A stretch of 55,929 nt of DNA, taken from an uncultured Desulfobacterales bacterium (GTDB taxonomy: Bacteria > Desulfobacterota > Desulfobacteria > Desulfobacterales > SpSt-501). Under the pieces are notes generated by a model. The model worked only from the letters and a program-made list of their open reading frames with translations, was not told where the DNA came from and made no database searches. Within the stretch, counting starts at the first letter, position 1; each line of letters starts with the position of its first letter. The position numbers and the translations under genes were made by a program. Positions 41,005-48,268 of the stretch are shown here, piece after piece. The stretch is from positions 1 to 55,929 of the forward strand of contig CALIUY010000046.1 of assembly GCA_938048455.1 (NCBI GenBank), written 5' to 3'.

Positions 41005-41687
41005 AGGTCCTCCGCCTCGATGCGGGCTACGGGCCCGCGCGCGTGCTGCACGAGGTCGACCTCGTCGTCCGGCCGGGGGAGATGGTCTTCGTCGTCGGCC
41101 GCAACGGCGCCGGCAAGACGACCTTGCTCAAGACGATCGCCGGGCTGCTTGCTCCCGCGGCGGGGGAGATCCGCTTCGAGGGGCGTTCGCTGGCCGGTCT
41201 GACCCCGGAGCGGCGCGCCCGGATGGGCTTTCGCTACGTCAACCAGGAAAAGCGGGTCTTCAGCCGACTCTCCGTGCGCGCAAACATCGAGCTCGCCGCC
41301 CGCGGGGCGGGCGAGCCGTTCGATGCCGCCTGGCGCCGCGCGGTCGCGCTCTACCCCAAGCTGGAGGAATTCCGCGCCCTTCCGGCGGGCCGCCTCTCCG
41401 GAGGCCAGCGCGAGATCCTGCTGATCGGACGGGCACTCGCCGGGGAGCCGCGGCTGCTTTTGATCGACGAGCCGACCGAGGGACTGGCCGCGATCGTGAT
41501 CGAGGACATCCTGCGCATCCTCGAGCGCATGCGCCAGAGCGTCTCGGCGATCATCGTCGAGCAGAACCTCGCCGTCGTTCGGCGCCTGGCCGATCGGATC
41601 TACGTGATGAAAGAGGGGCGGATCGTCCACGAGATCGCCGACCCGCGGCAGCTCGCCGCCTCGGAACAACTGGAGTGTTTCCTGTGA
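40998..41687 (+). CDS. livF: Liv-type ABC transporter ATP-binding protein (LivF)
   Basis: Second ATPase of the importer, 229 residues. Walker A is GRNGAGKTT (about 35-43), the Q-loop lies in FRYVNQEKRVFSRLSV, the signature is LSGGQREILLIGRAL and Walker B LLLIDEPTEGL. The H-loop position reads IIVEQN, where LivF normally has EQN in place of a canonical His. GTG is the start, with a perfect AAAGGAGG seven bases upstream; it overlaps the end of the previous gene by seven bases. It overlaps the permease gene at its 3' end by four bases, so the two ATPases and the permeases are translated in series. Confidence 0.94.
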   Translation: MLEVLRLDAGYGPARVLHEVDLVVRPGEMVFVVGRNGAGKTTLLKTIAGLLAPAAGEIRFEGRSLAGLTPERRARMGFRYVNQEKRVFSRLSVRANIELAARGAGEPFDAAWRRAVALYPKLEEFRALPAGRLSGGQREILLIGRALAGEPRLLLIDEPTEGLAAIVIEDILRILERMRQSVSAIIVEQNLAVVRRLADRIYVMKEGRIVHEIADPRQLAASEQLECFL

Positions 41688-42706
41688 GTTCTCCGGCACC
41701 TTCCTCGGCCTTTCCCGTGTCCCCCGCTCCGCGCGGCGGGCTTGTCCGCGAGCTTGCCTTGATCGCCGCGGGCCTGGTCCTGCTCTCCTTCGTCATTCGG
41801 ATCCACTGGATGGCCGACTTCGCCGTCTTTTTCATTCTCGTGCTGAGCTTCGACCTGCTTTACGGGTACATGGGGCATCTGAGCTTCGGGCACATGCTCT
41901 ACTTCGGCGCCGGGGCTTACGGGGCGGCCCTCTGGCTCGTTTACGGCAACGCAAGCGCCCTCATCGCCCTCGGGGTCGGCATGGCCGTGGCGGCGGCGAT
42001 GGCGGCTCTTTGGGGCGGGATCGTGCTGCGCACCCACGGGGCCTCGTTCGCCCTGATCAACATGGCCTTCAACGAGATCGGCCATTTTCTGGTCCAGTCC
42101 CCGCTTGCGGCCTATACGCTCGGCGAAGACGGCCTGAGCTGCTCGGCCGACCCGCTCTTCGGCGTCATTTCCCTCCATGAGGACCGCTGGGCGTTCGTCT
42201 TTACGGGATCGATGCTGCTTGCCGTCTACGCGCTGCTGCGGGTCCTCACGCGCTCGCCCTTCGGCATCCTCGTGCGCTCCATCCGCGAAAACGAGTCCCG
42301 GGTGCAGTTTCTCGGCTACGACACCTTCCGGTTCAAGTGGGTCACCTTCGTGATCGCCTCCACGATCGCCGCCCTGGCCGGTGCTCTGTTCACCCTGGTC
42401 CAGGGCTTCGTCAGCCCCCGGGTCATCAGTCCCTTCGGCAACGTGGACGTGATCTTCGCCGTCCTGATCGGCGGAGCGGGGCATCTGGGCGGCGCCTTGA
42501 TCGGGGCCGCGGTGTTTTTGGCGATCAAGAACTTCCTGCCGGTGATGATTCCGGAGCTCTCCCGGTGGCTCGACGTGAAGCTCCCCCAGTGGGAGCTCTG
42601 GCTGGGGATCGTGCTGCTCGTGATCGTCTTCTCGCTGCGCGGCGGCATCGTCGGCACGCTGCGCGCCCGGTGGCGGAAATCCCGTGCGGTGGAGGCCGGC
42701 GCATGA
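41684..42706 (+). CDS. livM: Liv-type ABC transporter permease (LivM)
   Basis: Inner-membrane permease of 340 residues with about nine or ten hydrophobic helices. The family landmarks are LSFDLLYGYMGHLSFGHMLYFGAGAYGAALW near residue 55, LALINMAF-type ALINMAFNEIG, and the EAA-type cytoplasmic loop RSIRENESRVQFLGYDTFRFKWVTFVIAS, which contacts the ATPases. The end LWLGIVLLVIVFSLRGGIVG is also typical. I start it at GTG 41684, which overlaps the livF stop as GTGA and has CTGGAG eight bases upstream; a GTG nine bases earlier falls on the ribosome-binding site. The order livM then livH is the reverse of the usual one. Its stop overlaps the next start as ATGA. Confidence 0.93.
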   Translation: MSSPAPSSAFPVSPAPRGGLVRELALIAAGLVLLSFVIRIHWMADFAVFFILVLSFDLLYGYMGHLSFGHMLYFGAGAYGAALWLVYGNASALIALGVGMAVAAAMAALWGGIVLRTHGASFALINMAFNEIGHFLVQSPLAAYTLGEDGLSCSADPLFGVISLHEDRWAFVFTGSMLLAVYALLRVLTRSPFGILVRSIRENESRVQFLGYDTFRFKWVTFVIASTIAALAGALFTLVQGFVSPRVISPFGNVDVIFAVLIGGAGHLGGALIGAAVFLAIKNFLPVMIPELSRWLDVKLPQWELWLGIVLLVIVFSLRGGIVGTLRARWRKSRAVEAGA

Positions 42707-43539
42707 TCCAGACCGTCGTCTACGGCTTGACGATCGGGGCCATCCTCTATTTTTTCTCGGTCGGGCTGGCCCTGACCTTCGGCACGATGCACATCATCAA
42801 CTTCGCCCACGGGATGGTCTACACGCTGGGGGTTTATCTCTTCATCACCTTCCTGCAGGCCCTGGGAGAGTCTTTCCTTCTGGCGCTCGTGGCGAGCCTG
42901 CTCGCCATGCTGCCCGTCGCCTGGGTCATCGAGCGCTTCGTGATCCGCCGGCTCTACGGCGAAAGCCTCGACTACGCCATCATCGCGACCTACGGCGTGC
43001 TGCTGATCGGAACCGACGCGATCAAGATGATCTGGGGGACGACCCCTCACCCCGTGAACGACCCGATCGGGATCGCCCTGCCGCTCGCCGGCATGGATCT
43101 TCCGCTCTACCGCGTCGGGATTGTGCTGAGCGCCTTCGCCCTCTACGGCGCGCTGCGCGCTTTCTTCAAGCGCTCGCTCGTCGGGAAAGTGGTCGTCGCC
43201 GCCCTGGAAGACGCCGAGGGCGTGCGCTGTCTGGGGATCGACGTCAACCGCCATTTCAGCATCATTTTCGTGCTCGGCAGCGCGCTCGCCGTGCTCGGCG
43301 GCGTCCTCTACGCCCCGATCTCCACGGCCGATCCCTACATGGGCTTTCACATCCTGCTGCTCGCCTTCGCCGTCGTCATCGTGGGCGGCATGGGCAACCT
43401 GAACGGAACCTTCCTCGCCGCCCTGGCGCTCGGGATGGTCATGGCCGTCACCGGCCGCTTCTGGTCCCAGGCGGCGAACGCCATGGTCTTCGTGGTGATG
43501 GCGCTCGTGATCCTGCTGCGGCCGAGGGAGGCGCACTGA
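42703..43539 (+). CDS. livH: Liv-type ABC transporter permease (LivH)
   Basis: Second permease, 278 residues with about eight helices. Conserved features are the N-terminal GLTIGAILYFFSVGLALTFGTMHIINFAHG, where the INFAHG box is diagnostic of LivH, the coupling loop VAALEDAEGVRCLGIDVNRHFSIIFVLGS and the late AFAVVIVGGMGNLNGTFLAALALG. The ATG lies in the last codons of livM (ATGA overlap). It completes the importer with receptor, two ATPases and two permeases. The AOR gene starts 80 bases downstream, after a small hairpin, still on the same transcript as far as can be seen. Confidence 0.94.
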   Translation: MIQTVVYGLTIGAILYFFSVGLALTFGTMHIINFAHGMVYTLGVYLFITFLQALGESFLLALVASLLAMLPVAWVIERFVIRRLYGESLDYAIIATYGVLLIGTDAIKMIWGTTPHPVNDPIGIALPLAGMDLPLYRVGIVLSAFALYGALRAFFKRSLVGKVVVAALEDAEGVRCLGIDVNRHFSIIFVLGSALAVLGGVLYAPISTADPYMGFHILLLAFAVVIVGGMGNLNGTFLAALALGMVMAVTGRFWSQAANAMVFVVMALVILLRPREAH

Positions 43540-43619
43540 AACGTTGAAGACGGCGTCCCGTTTTCCGCAACGGGCGACGGCACAAGCCAACCGCTGGGAC
43601 CCGAGGGGAGGAACAGATC

Positions 43620-45494
43620 ATGAACGGGGTGTGGAACAGAATTCTCAAGATCGATCTCACGGAAAAAAAGACCGGCATCCAGGCGGTGCCCGATCCCGTC
43701 TACGAGTACTTCCTCGGCGGGGAGGGTCTCGCCGCGTGGGTGCTCTGGAAAGAATGCCCTCGCGGAGTGACGGCCTTCGACCCGGCGAACCGCCTCACGC
43801 TCGCCGCCGGGCCGATGCAGGGCATCCGGCAGAGCGGAGCGTCCAAATGGGCCGTGGGCGGGATCTCCCCCTCGATCCAAATGAACGCCGGCTCGGCGAT
43901 CACGCACGCCTTCGGAATCGAGATGAAGCAAGCGGGGATCGATGCCGTCGTGATCCACGGCCGGGCGGAAAAACCGGTCTACCTCGTGATCGACGATGAC
44001 CGCGTGCGGGTCAAGGACGCCTCGCGGCTTTGGGGACTGGATGCCTACGAGGCCCAGGATGCGATCCAGGAAAAGGAAGGCGAGGCCTTCGAGGTGATCA
44101 CGACCGGGCAGGCGGGCGAGCGGCTGGTGCGCTATGCGAACCTCCAGACGGCGAAGAAATCCTTCGCCGGCCGCTGCGGCTTCGGCGCGGTGATGGGCTC
44201 GAAGCTCCTCAAAGGGGTCGCCGTGCGCGGCACCCAGAAGTGCGCCATACACGACCCGGCCGGAAACGACGCCCTGAACAAGGCGATCAACCGCCGCCTC
44301 GCCGAGGTCGACGCCTCCAAGCCCGAAGAGTTCCGGATCTCGTGGCTGGGGACCGCCATGGCCACCGCGCTTTTCGCCCCCCAGGGCAATCTGCCCATCA
44401 AGAACTACAGCCGGGGGACCTTCCCCGAGGGGGTCGCCAAGCTCGGCGGCCGTCCCTACGTGGAGACGCTGAACGCGAAGCCCTGGCCCTGCAAGTATTG
44501 CGTCATCAAGTGCCACAACAAGTGCGAGGTGAAGAGCGGACCGTACGCCTACCGGGGCAAGGGCCCCGAGTACGAGTCCTTCGCCATGATGGGCTTCAAC
44601 CTGATGATCGACGACCAGGCGGCGGTCGCCTACGCGGGCGAGCTCGCCAACCGCTACTCGCTCGACACGATCTCGCTCGGCGGGGTCCTCGCCTGGGCGT
44701 TCGAATGCTACGAGAAGGGGATCCTCACCCGCGAGGACACCTACGGTCTCGAGCTCACCTGGGGCAACGCCCCGGCGCTGGTGGAGATGACGCGCAGGAT
44801 CGGCGAGCGTGCGCCGGGTCTGGGCTATCTCCTGGGCGAGGGCTGCAAGATCGCCTCCGAGCGCATCGGTCAGGGCTCCGAGGATTGGGCCGTCCAGATG
44901 AAGGGCCAGGAGATCGCCGCCCACAACTGGCGCGCGCAGTACATCTCCGCGCTCAACTACTGCACCGGGGTCGCCTCCGGCCCGAACCACGAGCGCGGCA
45001 ACTCCCAGCACATCTGGGTCGGCCACCGCTATCTCCCCGAGTGGGGGATCGACCATGTGGAAAACGAGGAGCGCTGGTCCTGGGACAAGGCGGCCGAGCG
45101 CAACGCCAAGTTCCACGACTACTGCAACGTGATCAACTCCGCCGTACACTGCAAGTTCCAGGAATTCGCCGGCTACACGCTGACCGATCTCTTGCAAACG
45201 ATCAACACCTGCACCGGCCTCGGCTGGACCCAGGACGACCTGCAGCGCTGCGGCGACCGCATCACCAACCTGCAAAAACTGCTCAACCTGCGCTACGGCT
45301 GGAAACGCGAGGACGACTTCCGCTACCCCAAGCGCTTCCTGGAGCCGGTGAGCGACGGGGTCGCCGCGGGCCGCATCCCGGTCGGCCTGGAACAGGCGAT
45401 CGTGGACTACTACCGCTACCGCGGCTGGGACGACGAGGGGCGGCCCACGCCGCAGAAGCTGCGCGAACTCGGCCTGGAGACCATCCCCGGATGA
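43620..45494 (+). CDS. Aldehyde:ferredoxin oxidoreductase family protein (tungsten-pterin)
   Basis: A 624-residue member of the AOR family, which oxidises aldehydes or reduces acids with ferredoxin, using a tungsten-bis-pterin and one [4Fe-4S] cluster. The N-terminal pterin domain shows NRILKIDLTEKKT, YFLGGEGLAAWVLWKE and AAGPMQGIRQSGASKWAVGG. The cluster cysteines are C291-x2-C294-x3-C298 (PCKYCVIKCHNKC), with a fourth probably in NTCTGLGW near 543. The length and motifs are those of AOR-like enzymes; BamB of the benzoyl-CoA reductase complex is a distant alternative, but its partner subunits are absent. A ThiS/MoaD-like gene follows, as often seen for this family. It likely acts on the compound imported by the Liv-type system or on its derived aldehyde. 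Confidence 0.93.
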   Translation: MNGVWNRILKIDLTEKKTGIQAVPDPVYEYFLGGEGLAAWVLWKECPRGVTAFDPANRLTLAAGPMQGIRQSGASKWAVGGISPSIQMNAGSAITHAFGIEMKQAGIDAVVIHGRAEKPVYLVIDDDRVRVKDASRLWGLDAYEAQDAIQEKEGEAFEVITTGQAGERLVRYANLQTAKKSFAGRCGFGAVMGSKLLKGVAVRGTQKCAIHDPAGNDALNKAINRRLAEVDASKPEEFRISWLGTAMATALFAPQGNLPIKNYSRGTFPEGVAKLGGRPYVETLNAKPWPCKYCVIKCHNKCEVKSGPYAYRGKGPEYESFAMMGFNLMIDDQAAVAYAGELANRYSLDTISLGGVLAWAFECYEKGILTREDTYGLELTWGNAPALVEMTRRIGERAPGLGYLLGEGCKIASERIGQGSEDWAVQMKGQEIAAHNWRAQYISALNYCTGVASGPNHERGNSQHIWVGHRYLPEWGIDHVENEERWSWDKAAERNAKFHDYCNVINSAVHCKFQEFAGYTLTDLLQTINTCTGLGWTQDDLQRCGDRITNLQKLLNLRYGWKREDDFRYPKRFLEPVSDGVAAGRIPVGLEQAIVDYYRYRGWDDEGRPTPQKLRELGLETIPG

Positions 45495-45594
45495 CCGCCG
45501 GGGTGGCCCGCCGATCCGGGAGCGGCGCGGCCGGATTCGGACGGATCCCGGAGCGCCGCCGGCGGCGACGGAGGGGGGAAGAACCGGAGGCCCC

Positions 45595-45840
45595 ATGAAG
45601 ATCACGATCAACGGGAGACCCGAGGAAGTGGCGCCGGGGACCCGGCTGCGAAACCTGGTCGACCGCCTGGAGGAGCGGGTGCGCCGCGATCCGATGATCA
45701 TCGCCCTGATCGCGAAAACGGGCAAAAGCCAAATGCTCTACATCCTCAACGGCACGGTCGTTCCCGCCGCAGAGATCGACCGGATCGAGCTGCAGGAAGG
45801 GGACGATGTGCGCTACGTTCACCCCTTCTTCGGCGGCTGA
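45595..45840 (+). CDS. ThiS/MoaD-family small sulphur-carrier-like protein
   Basis: An 81-residue beta-grasp protein ending in FFGG, the diglycine tail that forms a thiocarboxylate in MoaD and ThiS. The body shows MKITINGRPEEVAPGTRL, IIALIAKTGKSQMLYILNG and EIDRIELQEGDDVRYVHP. It differs from typical MoaD in the KTGKSQ segment, so it may be specialised. The gene stands 100 bases after the AOR and 29 bases before panB; its ribosome-binding site is GGAGG. Such genes accompany AOR-type enzymes and could supply sulphur for their pterin cofactor. No adenylating MoeB/ThiF partner is encoded in the window. The 45495-45594 spacer is very GC-rich with two imperfect copies of GATCC(C/G)GGAGCG. Confidence 0.88.
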   Translation: MKITINGRPEEVAPGTRLRNLVDRLEERVRRDPMIIALIAKTGKSQMLYILNGTVVPAAEIDRIELQEGDDVRYVHPFFGG

Positions 45841-45869
45841 AGCGGAAACGATTCCACGGAGGCGAAGGC

Positions 45870-46727
45870 ATGAGTGCAAAAAAGAAGCAGATCCACGATT
45901 TCTACCGCATGAAGCGCGAAGGCGAAAAAATCACCTTTCTCACCGCCTACGATTACCCCACGGCCCAATTCGCCGAGGCGGCCGGCCTGGACATGCTCCT
46001 CGTCGGCGACTCCCTCGGCATGTGCGTCTACGGCTATTCGGGGACGGTGCCGGTGGTGATGGACCAGTGCATCCGCCACGCGGAGGCGGTGCGTCGCGGC
46101 GCGCCGAACACCTTCGTCGTGGGCGACATGCCCTTTCTCTCCTATCAGACCTCGATCGAAAAGGCCGTCGAGAACGCCGGCCGTTTCTTGAAAGAGGCCG
46201 GCTGCGATGCGATCAAGCTGGAGGGCGGGGTCCGCGTCGCCCCGCAGATCCGGGCGATCGTGGATGCGGGGATCCTGGTCATGGGCCACATCGGGCTCAC
46301 CCCGCAGAGCTCGGGGCAGCTCGGGGGCCACAAGGCGCAAGGCCGCACCCTCGAATCGGCGCGGCTGGTCGTCGAGGACGCGCTCGCCGTGCAGCAGGCC
46401 GGCGCGCAGCTGATCCTCCTCGAGGCGATCCCCCCGGAGGTCGCCGCCTATATCGCCCGCACGCTCGCGATCCCCGCGCTCTCGATCGGCGCCGGTCCCG
46501 ACTGCGACGGACAGCTGCTGATCGTCTCGGACATGATCGGCCAGTTCCAGGCCTTCACCCCGAAATTCGTCAAACGCTACGGCAACGTCGCGGAAATCGT
46601 CACCGAGGCGATGAAGGCCTATGTGGCCGACGTCCGCGCGAAGCGCTTCCCGGAGGAAGAGCACTGCTATCGCATGCTGCCGGGTGAGCTCGAAAAATTC
46701 CAGGCCGCCTACAAGGCGCCCGCCTGA
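45870..46727 (+). CDS. panB: Ketopantoate hydroxymethyltransferase family protein (PanB)
   Basis: A 285-residue TIM-barrel enzyme that normally transfers a hydroxymethyl group from methylene-tetrahydrofolate to 2-oxoisovalerate in pantothenate synthesis. The family residues are present: ITFLTAYDYPTAQFAEAAGLDMLLVGDSLGM with the metal Asp, VVGDMPFLSYQ, AIKLEGG with the metal-binding region, MGHIGLTPQS, and LLEAIPPEVAAYI with the catalytic Glu, then SIGAGPDCDGQLLIVSDMIG. panC and panD are not adjacent, and the gene lies inside an operon for transport and aldehyde/acid conversion. That makes a catabolic or alternative 2-oxoacid aldol reaction possible; the ordinary housekeeping role cannot be excluded. 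Confidence 0.92.
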   Translation: MSAKKKQIHDFYRMKREGEKITFLTAYDYPTAQFAEAAGLDMLLVGDSLGMCVYGYSGTVPVVMDQCIRHAEAVRRGAPNTFVVGDMPFLSYQTSIEKAVENAGRFLKEAGCDAIKLEGGVRVAPQIRAIVDAGILVMGHIGLTPQSSGQLGGHKAQGRTLESARLVVEDALAVQQAGAQLILLEAIPPEVAAYIARTLAIPALSIGAGPDCDGQLLIVSDMIGQFQAFTPKFVKRYGNVAEIVTEAMKAYVADVRAKRFPEEEHCYRMLPGELEKFQAAYKAPA

Positions 46728-46741
46728 GGAGGAGGGCTTCC

Positions 46742-47998
46742 ATGCCGGAACTGTCCGATCGACTGCCCCTCGACCCCCGCCGGATCGAGGAGTTGAACGC
46801 CCTGCTGACCGACCCCGGAAACGAAACCGTGCGCGAACTCGTGCGCCTGGTCGAACGCCTCGGGGGGCCCGAGGCGATCAACCGCCGCGCCGCGGAGGCC
46901 TCGCGCCTCGAAAACCGGCTCGCCCGTCTCGAGGCGCTGGGTTCCCCCTATCTCGCCGACCTCCACTGGCTGATCGAACAGCGCGACCGCAAGGCGTTCG
47001 TGCCGCTCGCCGAGTACGCGCGGCGCGTGCGCGGATCCGCCGAGGGCATCCTCTGGAGCCATGCGGTGACCCTCGAAATCAGCGCGCTGCAATATTTCCC
47101 CTGGCTGATCCTGCAGGCCCGGCACTGCCTCGAGGCGGGCGAGCTCATGCCCGGCCGCTTCATCCGCGTGCGCCGGATGGCCGAGCAGACCCGGGACCGG
47201 GGCGACACGATCGCGGTCGCCGCCGCCATGCAGATCCTCGGGGCAAGCTATGTGGAAACCCTGGACACCAAGGGGACCGACGGCTCGAACGTGCACCTGG
47301 GCGGCCCCGAGACGATCACCGGCTACTTCGGCGGCATCGGCCAGCCCAACCACTACCCGCTGCGCTGGATCGAGGAGTACCTCACCTACTACATGGAGTA
47401 CGGCATTCGCCAGGTCCTGAACATCAACCCCGGGACGGTGCTCGCCGGCTATCTGCTCCGCCGGCTGGGGATCGACAACGAGTTTAAGATTTCGGTCTTC
47501 ATGGGCAACGACAACCCCTTCGCCGTCCTCTGGACGCTGCTCACCGCGCGGCTCTTCGCGCGCGAGGACGGCAGCACTCCGCTCATCGGCTTCAACCTCT
47601 CGAACTCGGTCAACAACGACACCATCCGTCGGGCGGCCTGGATCCGCCGTGCGCTCGGCTTGGAGAACCAGGTCCGCTTCGAACACCACATCACCGAAAC
47701 CTGGAAATCGATCGTGCGCCAGCCTTACAACCGGCGGGACGAACTCGTCGCGATCGCCCGGGAGGTGCCGAACATTTCGGCCAAACACGAGGGCGGAGAG
47801 CCCGAGATCGAGCCAACCCTCGAGCACCCCTCCGACATTCTCGACTACTTCCTGTCCAAGGAGGAGATCGAGCGCGCGGGCCTCATGCCGGCCCTGGAGC
47901 GGAACTACCTCGAAAAGCAACGCTCGGTGGAACGGACGGCGCGGGCCTTGCTTCAAGCCGGAATCGGCGTCGTCTGCGCCGAGCGGCTGCATCGCTGA
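46742..47998 (+). CDS. Protein of unknown function (418 residues), last gene of the operon
   Basis: No family recognised. The protein is soluble. Residues 1-75 are helical (IEELNALLTDPGNETVRELVRLVERLGG). The rest looks like an alpha/beta, perhaps TIM-barrel, enzyme with blocks that read as conserved: VETLDTKGTDGSNVHLGGPETITGYFGGIGQPNHYPLRWIEEYLTYYMEYG, LNINPGTVLAGYLL, FMGNDNPFAVLW, IGFNLSNSVNND and VRFEHHITETWKSIVRQPYNRRDELV. Several His, Asp and Asn residues in these blocks could bind a metal. It starts 14 bases after panB with GGAGGAGG before the ATG, and a strong terminator follows 70 bases after its stop. The adjacency to PanB suggests that it acts on the same or the next intermediate. 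Confidence 0.8.
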   Translation: MPELSDRLPLDPRRIEELNALLTDPGNETVRELVRLVERLGGPEAINRRAAEASRLENRLARLEALGSPYLADLHWLIEQRDRKAFVPLAEYARRVRGSAEGILWSHAVTLEISALQYFPWLILQARHCLEAGELMPGRFIRVRRMAEQTRDRGDTIAVAAAMQILGASYVETLDTKGTDGSNVHLGGPETITGYFGGIGQPNHYPLRWIEEYLTYYMEYGIRQVLNINPGTVLAGYLLRRLGIDNEFKISVFMGNDNPFAVLWTLLTARLFAREDGSTPLIGFNLSNSVNNDTIRRAAWIRRALGLENQVRFEHHITETWKSIVRQPYNRRDELVAIAREVPNISAKHEGGEPEIEPTLEHPSDILDYFLSKEEIERAGLMPALERNYLEKQRSVERTARALLQAGIGVVCAERLHR

Positions 47999-48069
47999 AT
48001 CCCGCCGCGGAAGAAGACCAGCCGCCGGGTCTTTCCCGCCCGTTATCGCTCCGCTGGCCCTCTGGAGGC

Positions 48070-48107
48070 GCCGAGGGGAATCCACGGTTCCCCTCGGCTT
48101 CTTTTTT
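48070..48107 (+). terminator. Intrinsic terminator of the 14-gene operon
   Basis: A perfect 11-base stem, GCCGAGGGGAA (48070-48080) and TTCCCCTCGGC (48088-48098), with a seven-base loop and a following T-rich run (48099-48107). Confidence 0.92.
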
Positions 48108-48188
48108 CCGCGGTTCCCTGGGGGGGCTTTTGCAGGTCTCGACCCGCAGGGCGATTTCTCCCGACCGCGGCCGCCTGCCCCGCCGCGG

Positions 48189-48217
48189 TTGAATTCCGGT
48201 CGGGCGAATGCTATGGG
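48189..48217 (+). promoter_or_regulatory. Promoter of the acyltransferase gene
   Basis: TTGAAT (48189-48194) and TATGGG (48212-48217) with a 17-base spacer, about 50 bases before the ATG. Confidence 0.5.
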
Positions 48218-48268
48218 GAAAGGCCCTCACGCCCGGTTCGGCGCGAGACCTCCGGGAGATCGGCCGGC

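Noticed and set aside
43620-45494. BamB-type benzoyl-CoA reductase subunit
   Set aside because: Family relation exists, but none of the partner subunits (BamC-BamI) is present and a ThiS-like gene follows, as for ordinary AOR enzymes.
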